From Xenopus tropicalis (Eukaryota; Chordata; Amphibia; Anura; Pipidae), in contig NC_030678.2 of the NCBI RefSeq assembly GCF_000004195.4, positions 90,984,404-91,048,403 of the forward strand: a stretch of 64,000 nucleotides of DNA, read 5' to 3'. Every line of letters starts with the position of its first letter. Position 1 is the stretch's first letter. This document shows positions 10,690-23,800 of the stretch, piece by piece. The notes beneath the pieces were generated by a model. It saw only the letters and a list, made by a program, of their open reading frames with translations. It did not search any database and was not told the origin of the DNA. The position numbers and the translations under genes were made by a program.

Positions 10690-13667
10690 ATAACTGACAA
10701 AATAAGCTGTGTGTGTGTTTATTTTTAAAAACACATCAAAATACTATATATACTTCTCATCACTACACACTAGCCCTTGAATTGCCCAAACCAAATATTT
10801 TTCAGATTAACATAAGACTGACACAAATCATAATGTAATGATCTCTTCAAAGAAAGACTGATAAGGAAACCTAGGGACTCACAGATTTTATTTCTCAATA
10901 GTATTGCTCTTAAAATCCTTACTACTGGTGACCAATATTAGCGGTGCAAATGCTAAATGCAGCAAAAGGGCTAAAGCATATGAATATTCACATACTGTAT
11001 ATGAATGAATCATCAGTCTTCAATGGTAAGACGAAAACAATTAGGCATATTTACTAACATAGGAATTTTCACTTTGCCAATACGCAAGTCATAATTTCAT
11101 GGCAAAAAAGTCAAAAAATTATTGCATAATAATGCTGGCATATTTTCCAAATGGTATTGAATTAAAAAACAATAAAACAATTTCATACATGGAGGATATG
11201 ATGTACAGGTAGATAATGAGATGGTAAAATGGCTGCTGTTTCTCTGCTGTTCTCTGAACTTGGCAATGAGGGTACCTAACGTTTTGGCAGAAACAATGAC
11301 TTACTCCATTGGGTGGCAATTTTTTGGGATTAAAGGCTTTTAGTGGTGTATCATGGTCAGCCAGGAACCCCCCTGCTTTATAAATTGTCCCTTACCTACC
11401 TCCCAGCCGAAGTGTGTCCTAAGCAGCATTATATTCTCCTTCTGCCCACCAACTTTCAACGGAATGGAAAGGGGCAGGGAGGAGAAATTATATGGCAGAA
11501 ATGCAGCCGTACAGGTCCTCACTGCCACAGGCTCCATCATGGTAAGGTATGGTATGTGTATGGTACTAACGCCAGTGAAACCTTCTAATTTACAAAAGCC
11601 CTGTGTACACGCATGCATTTTAGCTCCACCCAGCATACACATACTGTATCTGTCTGTTTGTTTACACTAGACTCCTGAAAGTTACCACACTAGAGAATAT
11701 TTTTTTCCCCGTTTTCCAAATTTTCCAGACTTATTAACCTTAATTTACATTTTGGTACATAACCTTTAACACCTCTATGCCTCTGGAAAAGGAATCTTGC
11801 ATGTCCTGGAGAACAGCTGGTTCCACAGGGTTTCTCCTCCTCCCCCGACCCCAAGGCTTGATATACACCAGTGTCACATACTCAGTGTATACATGACATT
11901 TATACCCTGGCCTGACATGGTAGAACTGTGGATTTGTACTAGATATCACACATGCAATTACACAAGTGTACTTTCTGCCAGAAACCCATATATATACAGT
12001 ATATATAGTACCCACAAAGAGTTATTTTAGTTCTGCTGGCGGTATTTTAGTTCTGCTGAACCTTACTATTGCTCGGTGACCTATCAATCAACAGAAAACC
12101 ATTCAAAGACTTTTTTGAATATTTCACCTGCTCCCATAGAAAGTGATCTGTAACGATCTTAGGGGATATCCTATATATCACCAATCCCAGTCATAACAAA
12201 ATATTTCTATCTCTCACTCAGGGTTAGTGTTAGGGTATATCCTCGTTATATATATATATGTGGGATGCCTAAAATATGACCTTACTGGACCACATCTCCA
12301 GGCATCAGACAGCCTTCAGACACTATCCCTTTTGTTATGCAACACTCACGTTTTTAGCTGGGGTCTGTAGAGCATTAAAAAAATTGTTTGTGAGGCTATC
12401 CAAAGCCAGGGACTATCACCCACCTCTTTCACTTTGGTTCTATAAGTTCTATATGTATATTTTATATATTACATATTTAAGCTTGTATTACAAGCTTATA
12501 TATATGATTTCCAAAGAAAATAGGTTTTTGAGTTTGCAAGTTACAGAAACGCTAGAGCAAAAACAACAAATGAAAAAAACAAAACAAAACAGCTCTTTAT
12601 GCAACTTAGCTCTCACCTACCTCAAACATGTGTTTTAAAAAGATAAGGAATGCTCAGTTACCTGGTGAAGAACAACAGGATGATTTAACAATTTTGTCAG
12701 AGTTTGTGGGATTCAAATCTGCCTGTTCTTTTGTCAGCACAATAATACATATCATTTTTCAGTTTTTACATAACCCAGGGTGCAATTTAGATGCAATTTA
12801 TAATGTTACATCTACATTTCTGCAGACTTATTAACCTCATGGGAATTTACTGAAACATTGTCTGTGGTACTTAATTAACTTCATGTGCTTTACATAAGGA
12901 ATTTGTAATGACAGGAAAGATTAGTAAGCCTCTGCCACTGTATCTTTTGCAACTTGCCACAGTCCTTCTTCCAGCAAAGTATGGGTGGAACTATATTTGT
13001 GGAACAATTAGGCATATTTAAAGCAATATATACATTTTGTGTTATAAATCTAATTTGCCCTTTTGTTTTCAATTGCCATTGAACTCAGGTTGCCATTCCA
13101 AACATATATATGCCCAGAACAAGCTATCTGCATAAATAAGCAGGAGGATTAGGTGCCATCTGTTTTAAATTGTTTTACCTCTAGGCATGTTACAGATACA
13201 TACAAACAGTATTTTCCAGCAGTTTCAGTACTTTCCAAAATAGGCCAATCAATCTAAATGTGCAAAATTTCAACCCCCCTCATGCTTTCTAAGAAAGGTG
13301 AATCCAACAGTTTGGCAACCTCTGTGTTATAGCAGAATAGGCAGTCAATTTCCACGAGTTCTGCTATAGAGGACTTCCACTATAACTCACACATTCTGCA
13401 TTCAGCAAGGAAACAGTCAGTCAAGATGGGGATCTTTAAGACAGTTCCACCTAGCAGGAACCAAGCACCTTTGCATAATATTGTATTTATAAGGTTTTAA
13501 ACAAAGCTAATAATATTTCTTTATTATTACCTGAAAAGATTGTGGGCATTCCTATGCATGTATCAGTATCACCTAAAAGATAAGCAGAGGGTATATAAAT
13601 GATTGTAGTCTTGCACGATTTAAAACCTAAGAAGAATCAGTAAATGGCATGGGCATTATTTGTTGTT

Positions 13668-13694
13668 TGTGTGTGTGTGTGTGTGTGTGTGTTT
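13668..13694. repeat. (GT)n microsatellite
   Basis: About 12 GT dinucleotides in a row. Confidence 0.95.
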
Positions 13695-13911
13695 GTTCTT
13701 ATGAAGAAGAGGCCGGCATCCCAGGAGACAAGAATTTGTGTAGATAAGCCAGAATCTCCAGGGGAAGTCTAGCAAGATCCTTGGAATGCACATGTTCCCC
13801 ATTTTAGGGGAAGTCTGACTCTGACTAGCTCTTTATGGAAGCAGATCTCTTGATGGATTCTGTGCACACACTCCATGACATCACAAAATCTACATCCATT
13901 TAGTTCATTAG

Positions 13912-14243
13912 TACAGGTATAGGACCCATTATCCAGAATGCTTGGGACCAAGGGTATTCCGGATAAGGGGTCTTTCCGTAATTTGGATCTCAATACCTTA
14001 AGTCTACTAAAAAATCAATAAAACATTAATTAAACCCAATAGGATTGTTTTGCATCCAATAAGGATTATTTATATCTTAGTTGGGATCAATTACAAGGTT
14101 TTGTTTTATTTCTACATAGAAAAAGGAAATCAGTTTTAAAATTCTGAATTATTTGATTAAAATGGAGTCTATGGGAGACGGGCTTTCTGTAATTCGGAGC
14201 TTTCTGGATAACGGGTTTCCGGATAAGGGGTCCGATACCTGTA
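13912..14243. mobile_element. Palindromic MITE, ACAGGTAT family, copy 1
   Basis: Ends TACAGGTATAGGACCCATTA and ...ATACCTGTA, with sub-terminal TATCCAGAA / TTCCGGATAA blocks and an AT-rich centre. Six copies of this roughly 320-bp element lie in the window. Confidence 0.9.
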
Positions 14244-14556
14244 TTATGATTGGTGCTCGTTTTCATGGCTTCCTAACTGAGATTCAGAAGCAGCTATAAA
14301 TGTCCATTTGCCAATGTCTTTGCAACCCAGCCTGAAAATTTCCAGTTACAGACAGATCTTAGGGTGTGTTAAAAAGCATTTGGAAATGTTTACAGTTAAT
14401 TTAGTATTATCTGAATTTTTAAGAGGAATTTTTATATTTTCAGCTTATTATGAGTACGTCCATAGTAACTATGTGATAAGTAAAGGACAGAACAAAATCA
14501 AAGAAGATTACTAAACAGCTTACTCGAGAATTTTGTATACATGTGAAACACACATA

Positions 14557-14700
14557 CAGGTCTAGATTGGCAATCTGTAGATTCTGGCAAGAGCCAGAGG
14601 GGCTGCTGTAATCTGCCACATACAGTCATTATTTATTGGGCCAGCGGCCGTTGTTTGGACCTCTGAGCACTTGAAATGCCAGGGCCTATTTTGAATCACT
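14557..14700. repeat. Dispersed repeat shared with 35975-36130
   Basis: Shares CTGTAGATTCTGGCAA-type, AGAGGGG and GGGCCTATTTTGAATC-type blocks, in order, with the later copy. Confidence 0.6.
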
Positions 14701-15111
14701 TTTGCACACATATATAGAGGTTGGTGCATAACAGACGATGCAGGATAACAAACAGGTGCTGGGGGCCCAGTAAGATAGCTGCTAATATAGGAGCTAGCCA
14801 AAAAATAGAAACGCCAAATGGAAAGAACTCCTATTTGACCAGGAACTGCACGCTATCATGAGCTGACATTTCTGGTAGGGATGACATTTGGAAAACCCCT
14901 TGTAACCAAGGTCACTGCATACAAATTCCTGACCTTGTGTACTAACAACAAACCTGAGCATCTGGGCAAAGGGAGAAAGTAATATGATCTTACTACTCCT
15001 TTTTTGTATTTGTAGACAATTATGTGTTAGAGAAAGCAAATGGAAGTCTTTTTCTCAAACTGCCTCCTTATAGAAATGTTAGACATTGAGTCCATTTATA
15101 CACAGTAAACA

Positions 15112-15227
15112 GTGGTGTAACTATGTTTACAGCAGACCCCGCCATAGCAGAGGGCCTGGGCAGCAGGGGGGCCCTCTCAAATGATTTTTCTGTAGGGGGG
15201 CCTGGAGCGAACAAGTTACGCCGCTGA
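15112..15227. mobile_element. Short MITE, AGTGGYGTAACT family
   Basis: Left AGTGGTGTAACTATG and right AAGTTACGCCGCTG are inverted ends; G-rich interior. A second copy lies at 23792-23993. Confidence 0.7.
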
Positions 15228-15652
15228 CAGTATACTTTTCTTTATATAAGTACTGATTTTCCAACACAGAGTTATACAGTATACTGTATATATCTAAAAC
15301 ACAGGACTATAAATTACTATTTTTCCACTACCCTATATTACTTTTTTTTTTTTTATCTTTCCTCAGTTTGATACTGAGGGGATCAGTCACTTTCAGTTTG
15401 TAAATACAGATAATCACTTAGCAGGCTTAATGGTACACCATGTTTTCTTAGGTGCCCTGCTTTTGTTTGCCCCATCTTGTGTGTGTGCTGACAGGCGGAT
15501 TGTGGTACGGAAACTGCATTTTTGCTCTGAAATCCACCCTGTGCATATTGATGGGTTGATGCCTTCCCTGAAATAACGTGCACAAGACAGAGTGAACAGG
15601 AGCAAATGACCATTTGTAATAGGCTAACCACAAGATTAATAATTTGACTCAC

Positions 15653-15833
15653 TGGGGCTCATTTATCAACACTGGACATATTTGCCCATGGGCAGTAACT
15701 CATAGCAACCAATCAGTGATTGGCTTTTCTCAGCCAGCTGCAGGTAGAACGATGAATGCAACAATATTATTGGTTGCCATGAGTTACTGCCCATTTGACC
15801 GGTGTTAATAAATGACCTTGACTGTGAGGTATC
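15653..15833. mobile_element. Palindromic MITE (GGGGCTCATTTATCAA type)
   Basis: Left GGCAGTAACTCATAGCAACC and right TTGCCATGAGTTACTGCCC are inverted, with ATTTATCA/TAATAAAT outer parts. The copy at 22770-22925 shares the same blocks. Confidence 0.75.
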
Positions 15834-16044
15834 CACCATATTGGGGCTGATTTACAAAGGTAAGTTCAAAATTAGTGCAGTTGCCCATAGCAACAATGAC
15901 ATTGTTGCTCTCATTTTTTCTAAGGTTCTGACAGTGGTTGAAAATCGCCAGTGAGCTCTAGAATAGAGTAAAGCCCAAGACATCTCTTAATTTCTATGAT
16001 GGAATAAGATTGACTCTGTTACCTATATATAATTTTTTTTTAAA

Positions 16045-16375
16045 TACAGGTATAGGACCCATTATCCAGAATACTTGGGACCAAGGGTATTCCGGATAAG
16101 GGATATTTCTGTAATTTGGATCTCCATACCTTAAGTCTACTAAAAAATCAATAAAATATTAATTAAACCCAATAGGCTTGTTTTGTATCCAATAAGGATT
16201 ATTTATATCTTAGTTGGGATCAATTACAAGGTACTGTTTTATTTCTACAGTGAAAAAGGAAATCAGTTTTAAAATTCTGAATTATTTGATTAAAATGGAG
16301 TCTATGGGAGATGGGCTTTCCGTAATTCGGAGCTTTCTGGATAACGGGTTTCCGGATAAGGGATCCCATACCTGA
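16045..16375. mobile_element. Palindromic MITE, ACAGGTAT family, copy 2
   Basis: Very close to copy 1 (13912), including the AATCAATAAAA and GGAAATCAGTTTTAAAATT blocks; the last bases of the right end are changed to ATACCTGAA. Confidence 0.9.
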
Positions 16376-16639
16376 ATATATTTGTGCAAACATTCACTTA
16401 CTGTAGCACAGACTTTGCAGAATCCCTTTTAAAATTCCCCTGTGAATCTGTGGGACTGTGAATTAATATTTTAAATGGGGATACTAAGCACTTAATGAAC
16501 AGTTTAAGATTATTAAATGCACACAAAAATTGTAGTCATTGGTTCTGCCATAATCAAAAATCTTGAAAATGCCAAATTGTTGTTCATAATACATTGTGCT
16601 TGTGCATTTAATCCTACGATGAAGAGAAAAAGATACAAA

Positions 16640-16867
16640 AAAAACTATAAAATTCGTGAAAACTTAAAATCAGGGTATGTAAAATAAAGGGTTTCAACCA
16701 CAAAAAGTGTAAAATTAGGGAAAACAACAATATGTTTTCCCTAATTTTACACTTTTTTGTGGTTCCACAAATATATAATTCATGATGCATTTCCCTGATT
16801 TTAGATTTTCCCGGATTTTACACATTTTTTCTGGTCCCCTAAAAATCGCAAAATAGGGGTTCTACTA
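16640..16867. mobile_element. Fold-back repeat
   Basis: Arms of about 30 nt (16696-16725 and 16734-16764) centred on ACCACAAAAAGTGTAAAATT are inverted, with weaker flanking symmetry. A partial relative lies at about 21256-21340. Confidence 0.75.
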
Positions 16868-17435
16868 TATGTATATATATAGAACAACAACAGCTCCTCT
16901 GCACTCACCCATTAAGAATATATATAGGACATTAAGACATTCTGTGCATTAAGCTACCAAGATATACCCTCCCTTAAGCAAAACAGGGATTGTCTATATA
17001 TTGCAATATACCTTAAGCATATATACACAGTATATATGATTCCTACAATGTAGCTGTGTGTTAATATGGCTGCATATAAATAGAGTATATAAATATTGTA
17101 TCATATTATATATTTCATATATATCATATTGTCTATGTCAGTGTGAAAGCAAGAAACAGATTAGTTATAGGCACACTAAAGCATAAATATTGTTGCTATG
17201 CTGTGGGAGGATCCTAGCTCTCTAGGGACTCCCGGCTGTTTAAATTCTCCTCCCTTTCATCTCTGTTTTTCTCAGAGCCAAATCCAGCTTTTGAGAGAAT
17301 CAGCAGTGGTCCAGCCTTGGGATAAGAGGAAATATTTTAGATGACCTAGTGGGTTACACTCAGGGTATATTTATCCCACCCTTCTCTATTTCATGGAAGC
17401 AGGGGCTGGAAACACAGTGGGTTTATGGGACTCCT

Positions 17436-17442
17436 TATAAAG
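17436..17442 (+). promoter_or_regulatory. nt5c1a: Candidate nt5c1a TATA box
   Basis: TATAAAG about 315 bp upstream of the start codon, predicting a start site near 17466 and a purine-rich 5'UTR of about 285 nt. That leader would hold an upstream ORF at 17553-17615. Placement is inference; no transcript evidence. Confidence 0.35.
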
Positions 17443-17750
17443 ACTTCATCATCAGTGAGGGGGGAGTCAGTGGGGGAGAGAAGGCAGCGACAGAGACAGA
17501 AACAGAGGAATAACAGATAAAGCCGCTAGAGAAGAAAGCAGGAGCTATATTAATGATAAAGCATATACATAGAGAGAGGAAGAGAGACAAGAGTACAGAC
17601 AAAAAGAAACAGTGAAAGAGAGCAGTAGACATGATACAGACATATCTGCAGAAAGAAAAGCTGTAGGGAAGGAGGCAGGGAGAATAGTATCAGGCTGCTC
17701 ATCTCTATAGCATAGCCATAGTCATCTACTAAGCAAGGACCACTGGAAAG

Positions 17751-17885
17751 ATGATACCAGGAGAAACAGCTGCCAAAGAGCCTAAGAACAACCCTGTTCC
17801 AACCCAGAAGCATGGGGAGAAAGAGAAACTGGATGAGGCCAAAGCATTCTATGAAAATCTTACCCCCACCAAGAAACCCAAATCG
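17751..17885 (+). CDS. nt5c1a: nt5c1a exon 1 (coding part)
   Basis: Residues 1-45, starting [10 protein letters not shown]. Donor TCG|GTAAGA, phase 0. The KKPKS end aligns with the mammalian exon 1 boundary. Confidence 0.92.
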
Positions 17886-20800
17886 GTAAGAGCTATGGCA
17901 AAAGCTGCCCAAGGTGGCTACTAAGATCTACTTGGTAGGGGTGGCTCTTGATAATACAGCTCTAGGCACCTAGGAAATTGTATATCTATCTATCTATCTA
18001 TCTATCAACTATCTATCTATCTAATTATCTATCTATCATCCATCTATATATCTATCTATCAATCAATCAGTCATCTTTTTCATCTTAATCATCTTTTTAT
18101 CATTTTATGGTACCGCTAGCCAGTATAAAAAGAACATTATGTAAATTGTGAATGTCTTGCATGAGATTTTCCATCTGAAATTGTTTCTACTCAGTTTGCA
18201 GTGACATAGTAGTAAGGGAAAATGTCAGGCAGGGAATAGGATCCTTATCATTGCTACACTGGAAGGGCCAAAAATAATTTGCTCACTTGTTTCTGTTTAT
18301 CTCATCCTCTCAGCTTCCCTTTCCTATTTTAGTAACTAGAATGTAATCTCTGTCTGTAGTTCTCTGTATGGACACAGTTATATGTTGCTGCAGAGGAATA
18401 ATATGTGTGTGCATGATGCTGGCCCTCCAGGTGCTGTAGAATGCCAACTCCCAGCATCCCCCACAGCAACAAATATAGGGTCACTTAACTAAGAGATTGG
18501 TAGAAACTTCTCTCTTATTCCCCCAATGTTACCTGCACTAGCTCTAAACTATCTGACCTTTAGCAATGTGTACAACAAAAGGCACCTGTTGGGGTCAGTG
18601 ACCTTCTGCTGGGGGGAGGTCAGAAACTGTCATTCTCCTCTGCAACCCTTTATTTATTTATGTGTAGTATTTGCTGACATTATCAATAAATGATAGTGAT
18701 GATGGCAATGGTAATTCTTTACATATACACATATAAAACAGCACCCTAATAAGGATAACCTACATAATATATACCTGTCTATATACAGGCATATTCATTA
18801 AAGCCTAATGCCCCTTTGGATTGTGGTCATCACTAATCACTCTTTTAGCATTAATCTTTTTGACTTCTTTTGTCTTCATTGATCCTTCTATTAACACCCC
18901 AGGGATTAATCTGATGACCTGTCCTTTTCTCTTGATTCACCCTCTATTTATCCTTGAGTGGCTTTTTGCTTCACTCATCCATATCATTACAAAATACCAA
19001 TTCGGGTGTATTAAGCAGTACCACTGAATGTTGCATCCCTCCTTTCTAATGTGTTGTGATACAAGAAAAACACTGAAAATATGGAATATGATTGATTCAA
19101 CAGTTCTACTGATTTCCTACCTCTTGAACATATAATTTATGGTTCGGGATATGTCTTGCCTGTAATATACAATACTATTTGCTTATAGCATCCTCTGTGT
19201 TCCAGAGAACAAATAAACTAGTCTCCAAGTGGGGGGAGCGCCAGGCAGGTGCCTCTCCTTTCACTTACCCCTAGTTCTGTGCCCTTTCCCCCCGACTACA
19301 TCACCCCCTCCAGTAGCCTCAGCAACTCCTGTGTGCATTCACTCACTACTGGTATGAATTTTCTAGCAGGAAGAAGGAAGTAGTTCAGCAACACATTTTA
19401 TAGGATTCGGCAGAACACCAAACTGAATTTGAACCCTAATCTGCATAAGCAAAGAGTACAACTAATGAATTGCTGTTATTTGTAAACAAAAAACTCAAAG
19501 CTTTAAAGTCATTAATGGTATGGATACAGTTCAGCTAAAGCTAAGGATTTGGCCAAATCCAAATCTTTAAAAAAATTGCTAGGATTTAGCTGAATCCTGA
19601 GATGAATCCTGGAATGGGTTCTTCCCTTCACTTTAGGTACTTAATTAGAAAATAACTGTAAGGGTAATTTACAAATACAGCGCAGCGTGGAAAGTGTAAT
19701 TTTCAAACACATAATGTTTTTACCCACAATGCAGCATTGTGGATGCACAGGAAGGAACACCCATCTGAACTGGCCATAGTCTTGCAAATCAGGTGCAAGT
19801 TGCAGCACTTCCAGTGCATAACATTAAACTGACATAAAAGTAATTCTTTTGGTGCAAGTCTGCTGTCCCTACTGACACAAACCCCTGTTGGAACCCTGGA
19901 ATTACACATTCAAGATAGCTTTACCTCTAGGGTTCCTTAGCATCAATTAGAAACACATTAGAATACAATGATGCTTAGCACAACTATATGGAAGTGCAAG
20001 GATCATGTTAGGATGCAAGTACTTAATAAATGAAACCAAAACATGCAACACTTGCATCCATTTTTTAAACAACTACATCACACGGCTGCAATAGTAAATA
20101 ACTCTGTCAACTAACAGATAATTTAATTAGGATATCAACTAAAAATAAAATTCTATTAAATTCCAATATACAGTACATGTTAGAGATGTATTGAATCCAC
20201 TATTTTGGGATTTGGACAAATCTCAAGTCTTTCAAGAAGGATAACCTGACAGGAAACAGTAAGGCTCCAATCAGCATGTGTGCGATAGTTTATGTGCACA
20301 CATCAAACTGGAAATGGGGATGAGTATGGGAACATGTGCATAGGGCAGGGTATATGTGCACTTGTTGTAAGAACAGTGCCTCATAAGAGCCAGAGGAACT
20401 GAATTTAGTACTTAAAATGAATGTCTTTATAGGGGAAAGCAAACAGAACGTATTATTAGAAAAATACATTTTTCATTGAAAGGCTTTATTTATATGAAAC
20501 ATTGTTTTCCATATAGGCTCATTTAGGTGATATAGTTTTATAAAAACCTTCAGAACTAGGGTCCTATGTTCAGTCCCACCAACTGCACTATAAGCATGGA
20601 AAATGTATATTATGTAAAGTGCAGTGGAACATGGTGGCACTATAGAAATAAAAGAATACTAATATTCAAAGGTAAAGTTTGATTTTAATAATCAGTCATT
20701 TGTCCTTCTCAGCCTAAACCTCACAATGCAATAACAATAGCAGTATCCTCCCGAGCACTTTTTCTCATGGAAGAGGAGCAAAAGGTTTACCAAGAAAAGG

Positions 20801-23800
20801 GTCTAGAGGAATATGTTCGGTATCAACTAGAACATGAAAATGAGCCATTCAAGCCTGGAGCTGCATTCCCTTTTGTAAAGGTAAGTTTCACTTTAACTCC
20901 AAGGCAGAAATAATATACGCTTGTTACAGCAACAGAACTGTTTCAGGGCCAATAACATTGACCATACACCTGATTGGAGGCATATGCCTATCTGGTCAGT
21001 CTCAATGTTTAGGGATATTTCAGACCATTTTACCAAACAATTATGTAAAAGCCATGTTGCATTCAAACCCGCCCCCTTCATTTTCTTCCTTCTTAAATTG
21101 GGGCGGAGGCGTGGGTGGGGAGAGGGGATTGCAAGTTTAGTGAGCTCTATTTGTTTACAGTTTAACTTTCTGTTTAAAAAACGGGACTTTTGACCCCAGA
21201 GTAGCAATGTATTATATATCTAGACCATAGCTAATCCAAGGCTGTACAACCTTAAAGCATTTTTCTAATTTTACATTTTTGTAGATTTTACGCCATTTTC
21301 TGATCCCCTGAAAAACATAAAATAGCATTTCTACTGTATGGGAAATTAAATCTACAAAAAGCAATTACACAGTCCAGAAAGATTAATTTAGGACTAAGAA
21401 AACAGTGTGCATACCTAAACAATATAACCAATACAATTTTCATTCTCATAAAGATCAAAAAATAAACTGACTTTAAGGTATGCTAGTATATTATTGGACT
21501 GCTCCTAGCTAATTGTCCAGATCTTATTGATTAGAGGAATAAAATATAAATCCCTCACCATAGTGCTTACTAGAGCCTGGGGAATATGACTGTTTAACTA
21601 GCTTCCCTGACCTTCTGGGGCCTGGGGGCCCATTTTAAGATTTTGAATTTCCTCTGCATTTGAACAGCTTTTTACTTATAGTGCTTACATCTTCAGCACT
21701 GAAACAAGAATATCTCTGCTTCTGTAGCAGGTTAGATGTTATGTCTAAATAATGCCTTTATTATATATTTGTTCCTGCCTGTTGGTCCTGGCGGGGTGTT
21801 TGTAGTGTTGCATGTATGAACTAAGGTTCATTTAAGATCCTGGGAATTTTAGATCAGGGGCAACACAGCTCCAATATGAAAGGTAACTATAAGTGTATCA
21901 TAAGTAGTCATTGAAAAAAACAACAAAAACATATGTTGCCTACTTGGCTGTGTTCTTATAATATCAGTTTAATTGGACTATGTTAATAAAGAATTTTTTT
22001 GTAATACTTGTTTTATGTTTACTAAAAAAAATTGAATGTGTAAATCTAATTCCATATTCCTAGACTCCTTATACCATAGTGTTCCCAGTAATTAATTAAA
22101 TAATGGATAGCTCCTCTTGTTTGTGTGACAAAAACATCTGCTGCTATATCTGGTTCAAGGATAATCCTTACATTAATTGCTTATAAAGATCTTAACATTC
22201 AAATTCCAGTTTGAAAATGTAAGCTGATTATTGCAAATGCTGTCCTAGAAAGTGGAGAGCCAAAATAATAACTGAAAAAGCTGATGTATATATACATCCT
22301 ATATATTTAGGATTAAGCTACACATCCATTTATTTTACAGCACTATACAACATGTTTGTGCTTTATAAATATGTGTGATAATAATATTAACAATGTAAAA
22401 AAAAATAACAAAACAAATACCAATAAAATTCAAGTTTCACAAAAGGTGAAGTATAGTAATTGATTATATGTTTTTTGTCAGCATGTCAAATGTCATGATG
22501 CTTTGGAAATAAGAATTACATCTAGATTAAAGAATAAATTGAAACCAGTACTTTGTCTGCCTTCAATAAAACCGAATATGATTTTTGTCCTAGGCTCTAG
22601 AATCAGTTAACACTCAACTTCGCCAGCTCTATCCAGAGAGTGAAGATCTTTTTGATATTGTCCTCATGACTAATAACCATGCTCAAGTTGGAGTGCGCCT
22701 CATTAATACCATAAACCATTACAGTAAGTCTCTATAAGCAATTACAAACAGAAATATAAAAATCTCTGGGCAATTTAGCACCTGGGCCGTAACTCATAAC
22801 AACCAATCAGTGATTGCCTGTTCTTTACCAGCTGTGAGTTGAACAATGAAAACAAACATCTGACTGGTTGCCAAGGGTAACTGCCCATGTGCAAATATGC
22901 CTAGTGTTTATAAATGACTCCTGAATTGCTCACAGAATGCATTTATTGCATATGTATGTGGTGTTAAAAGCCTCTGCTAATACTGTCAGTACTCTATGAC
23001 ATACAACTACTCTCAACTACTATACCACATTCAAGAGGACAGAGAAACTACATATTTAACATATCTACCAGGGCATCTGCTTGAAGTTTGTAACTTTTTC
23101 CTGTACTCTACTGGGTGCTCCTTTCCCTTCTGCACTCCAAAAACATACAGGCAAGTTAACTGACTCTATTGTGTTTGTATGATATGAGTGCTTGGTGGAG
23201 ACTTATGTGATTGTTAATCTCTATAAACCACTGTGCGACATGTCAGTGCTATATAAGTAGCAATAGTTATATTTCCTAGATAAAATCATACTGTAGTAGT
23301 ACAGTTGGTACAAAAAGACTCCACAAGGTTGTGCTGCATTAGTAAATGACCTCCACAATGCACTGTAAAGATATTGACATCTTGGTCCATCTTCTGCCTT
23401 AGACCTCTTTATAGAGCGTTTCTGTATGACTGGAGGCAACAGCCCCATTGGCTACCTGAAAGCTTACCACACCAACCTGTACCTCTCATCTGATGGCCAA
23501 AAAGTGCAGGAAGCTATAGAAGAAGGTAAAGAAATTCATTTTTTATAAAGCTCTAAAATGTAATTTATCAGTGTCTGTTTATCTGTATGTGTATTGGTCC
23601 CTCATCACTAGATGTGGCAATGTTGTTTAATTCTTTGTTATCAATTTTCTTCCACAGAGCATTCAAAAGCCAAAAAATGTGTAATGATGAAGAGCATATA
23701 CTTATAACATGTCTGTGTGAAAAAATGTATAATACTATACTTTTTGTGTATACATGATTCTTTCTCTAATGCTACCATACATACCCCCTCCAGCAGTGGC

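Larger units (their letters stand above)
7812..10705 (+). other. hpcal4: Probable hpcal4 3'UTR
   Basis: About 2.9 kb of AT-rich sequence after the stop, with TA runs at about 8275 and 8361-8392 and a truncated Harbinger-like end at about 9577. Extent is inferred from the poly(A) signal at 10684. Confidence 0.5.
10706..17430. other. Intergenic region between hpcal4 and nt5c1a
   Basis: Contains MITEs (13912, 14557, 15112, 15653, 16045, 16640), a GT microsatellite and AT-rich sequence. No exon of a known gene recognised; short open frames here lack codon structure. Confidence 0.7.

Noticed and set aside
17550..17912. 120-codon minus-strand frame over nt5c1a exon 1
   Set aside because: Reverse of a purine-rich leader; low complexity and overlapping a real exon.
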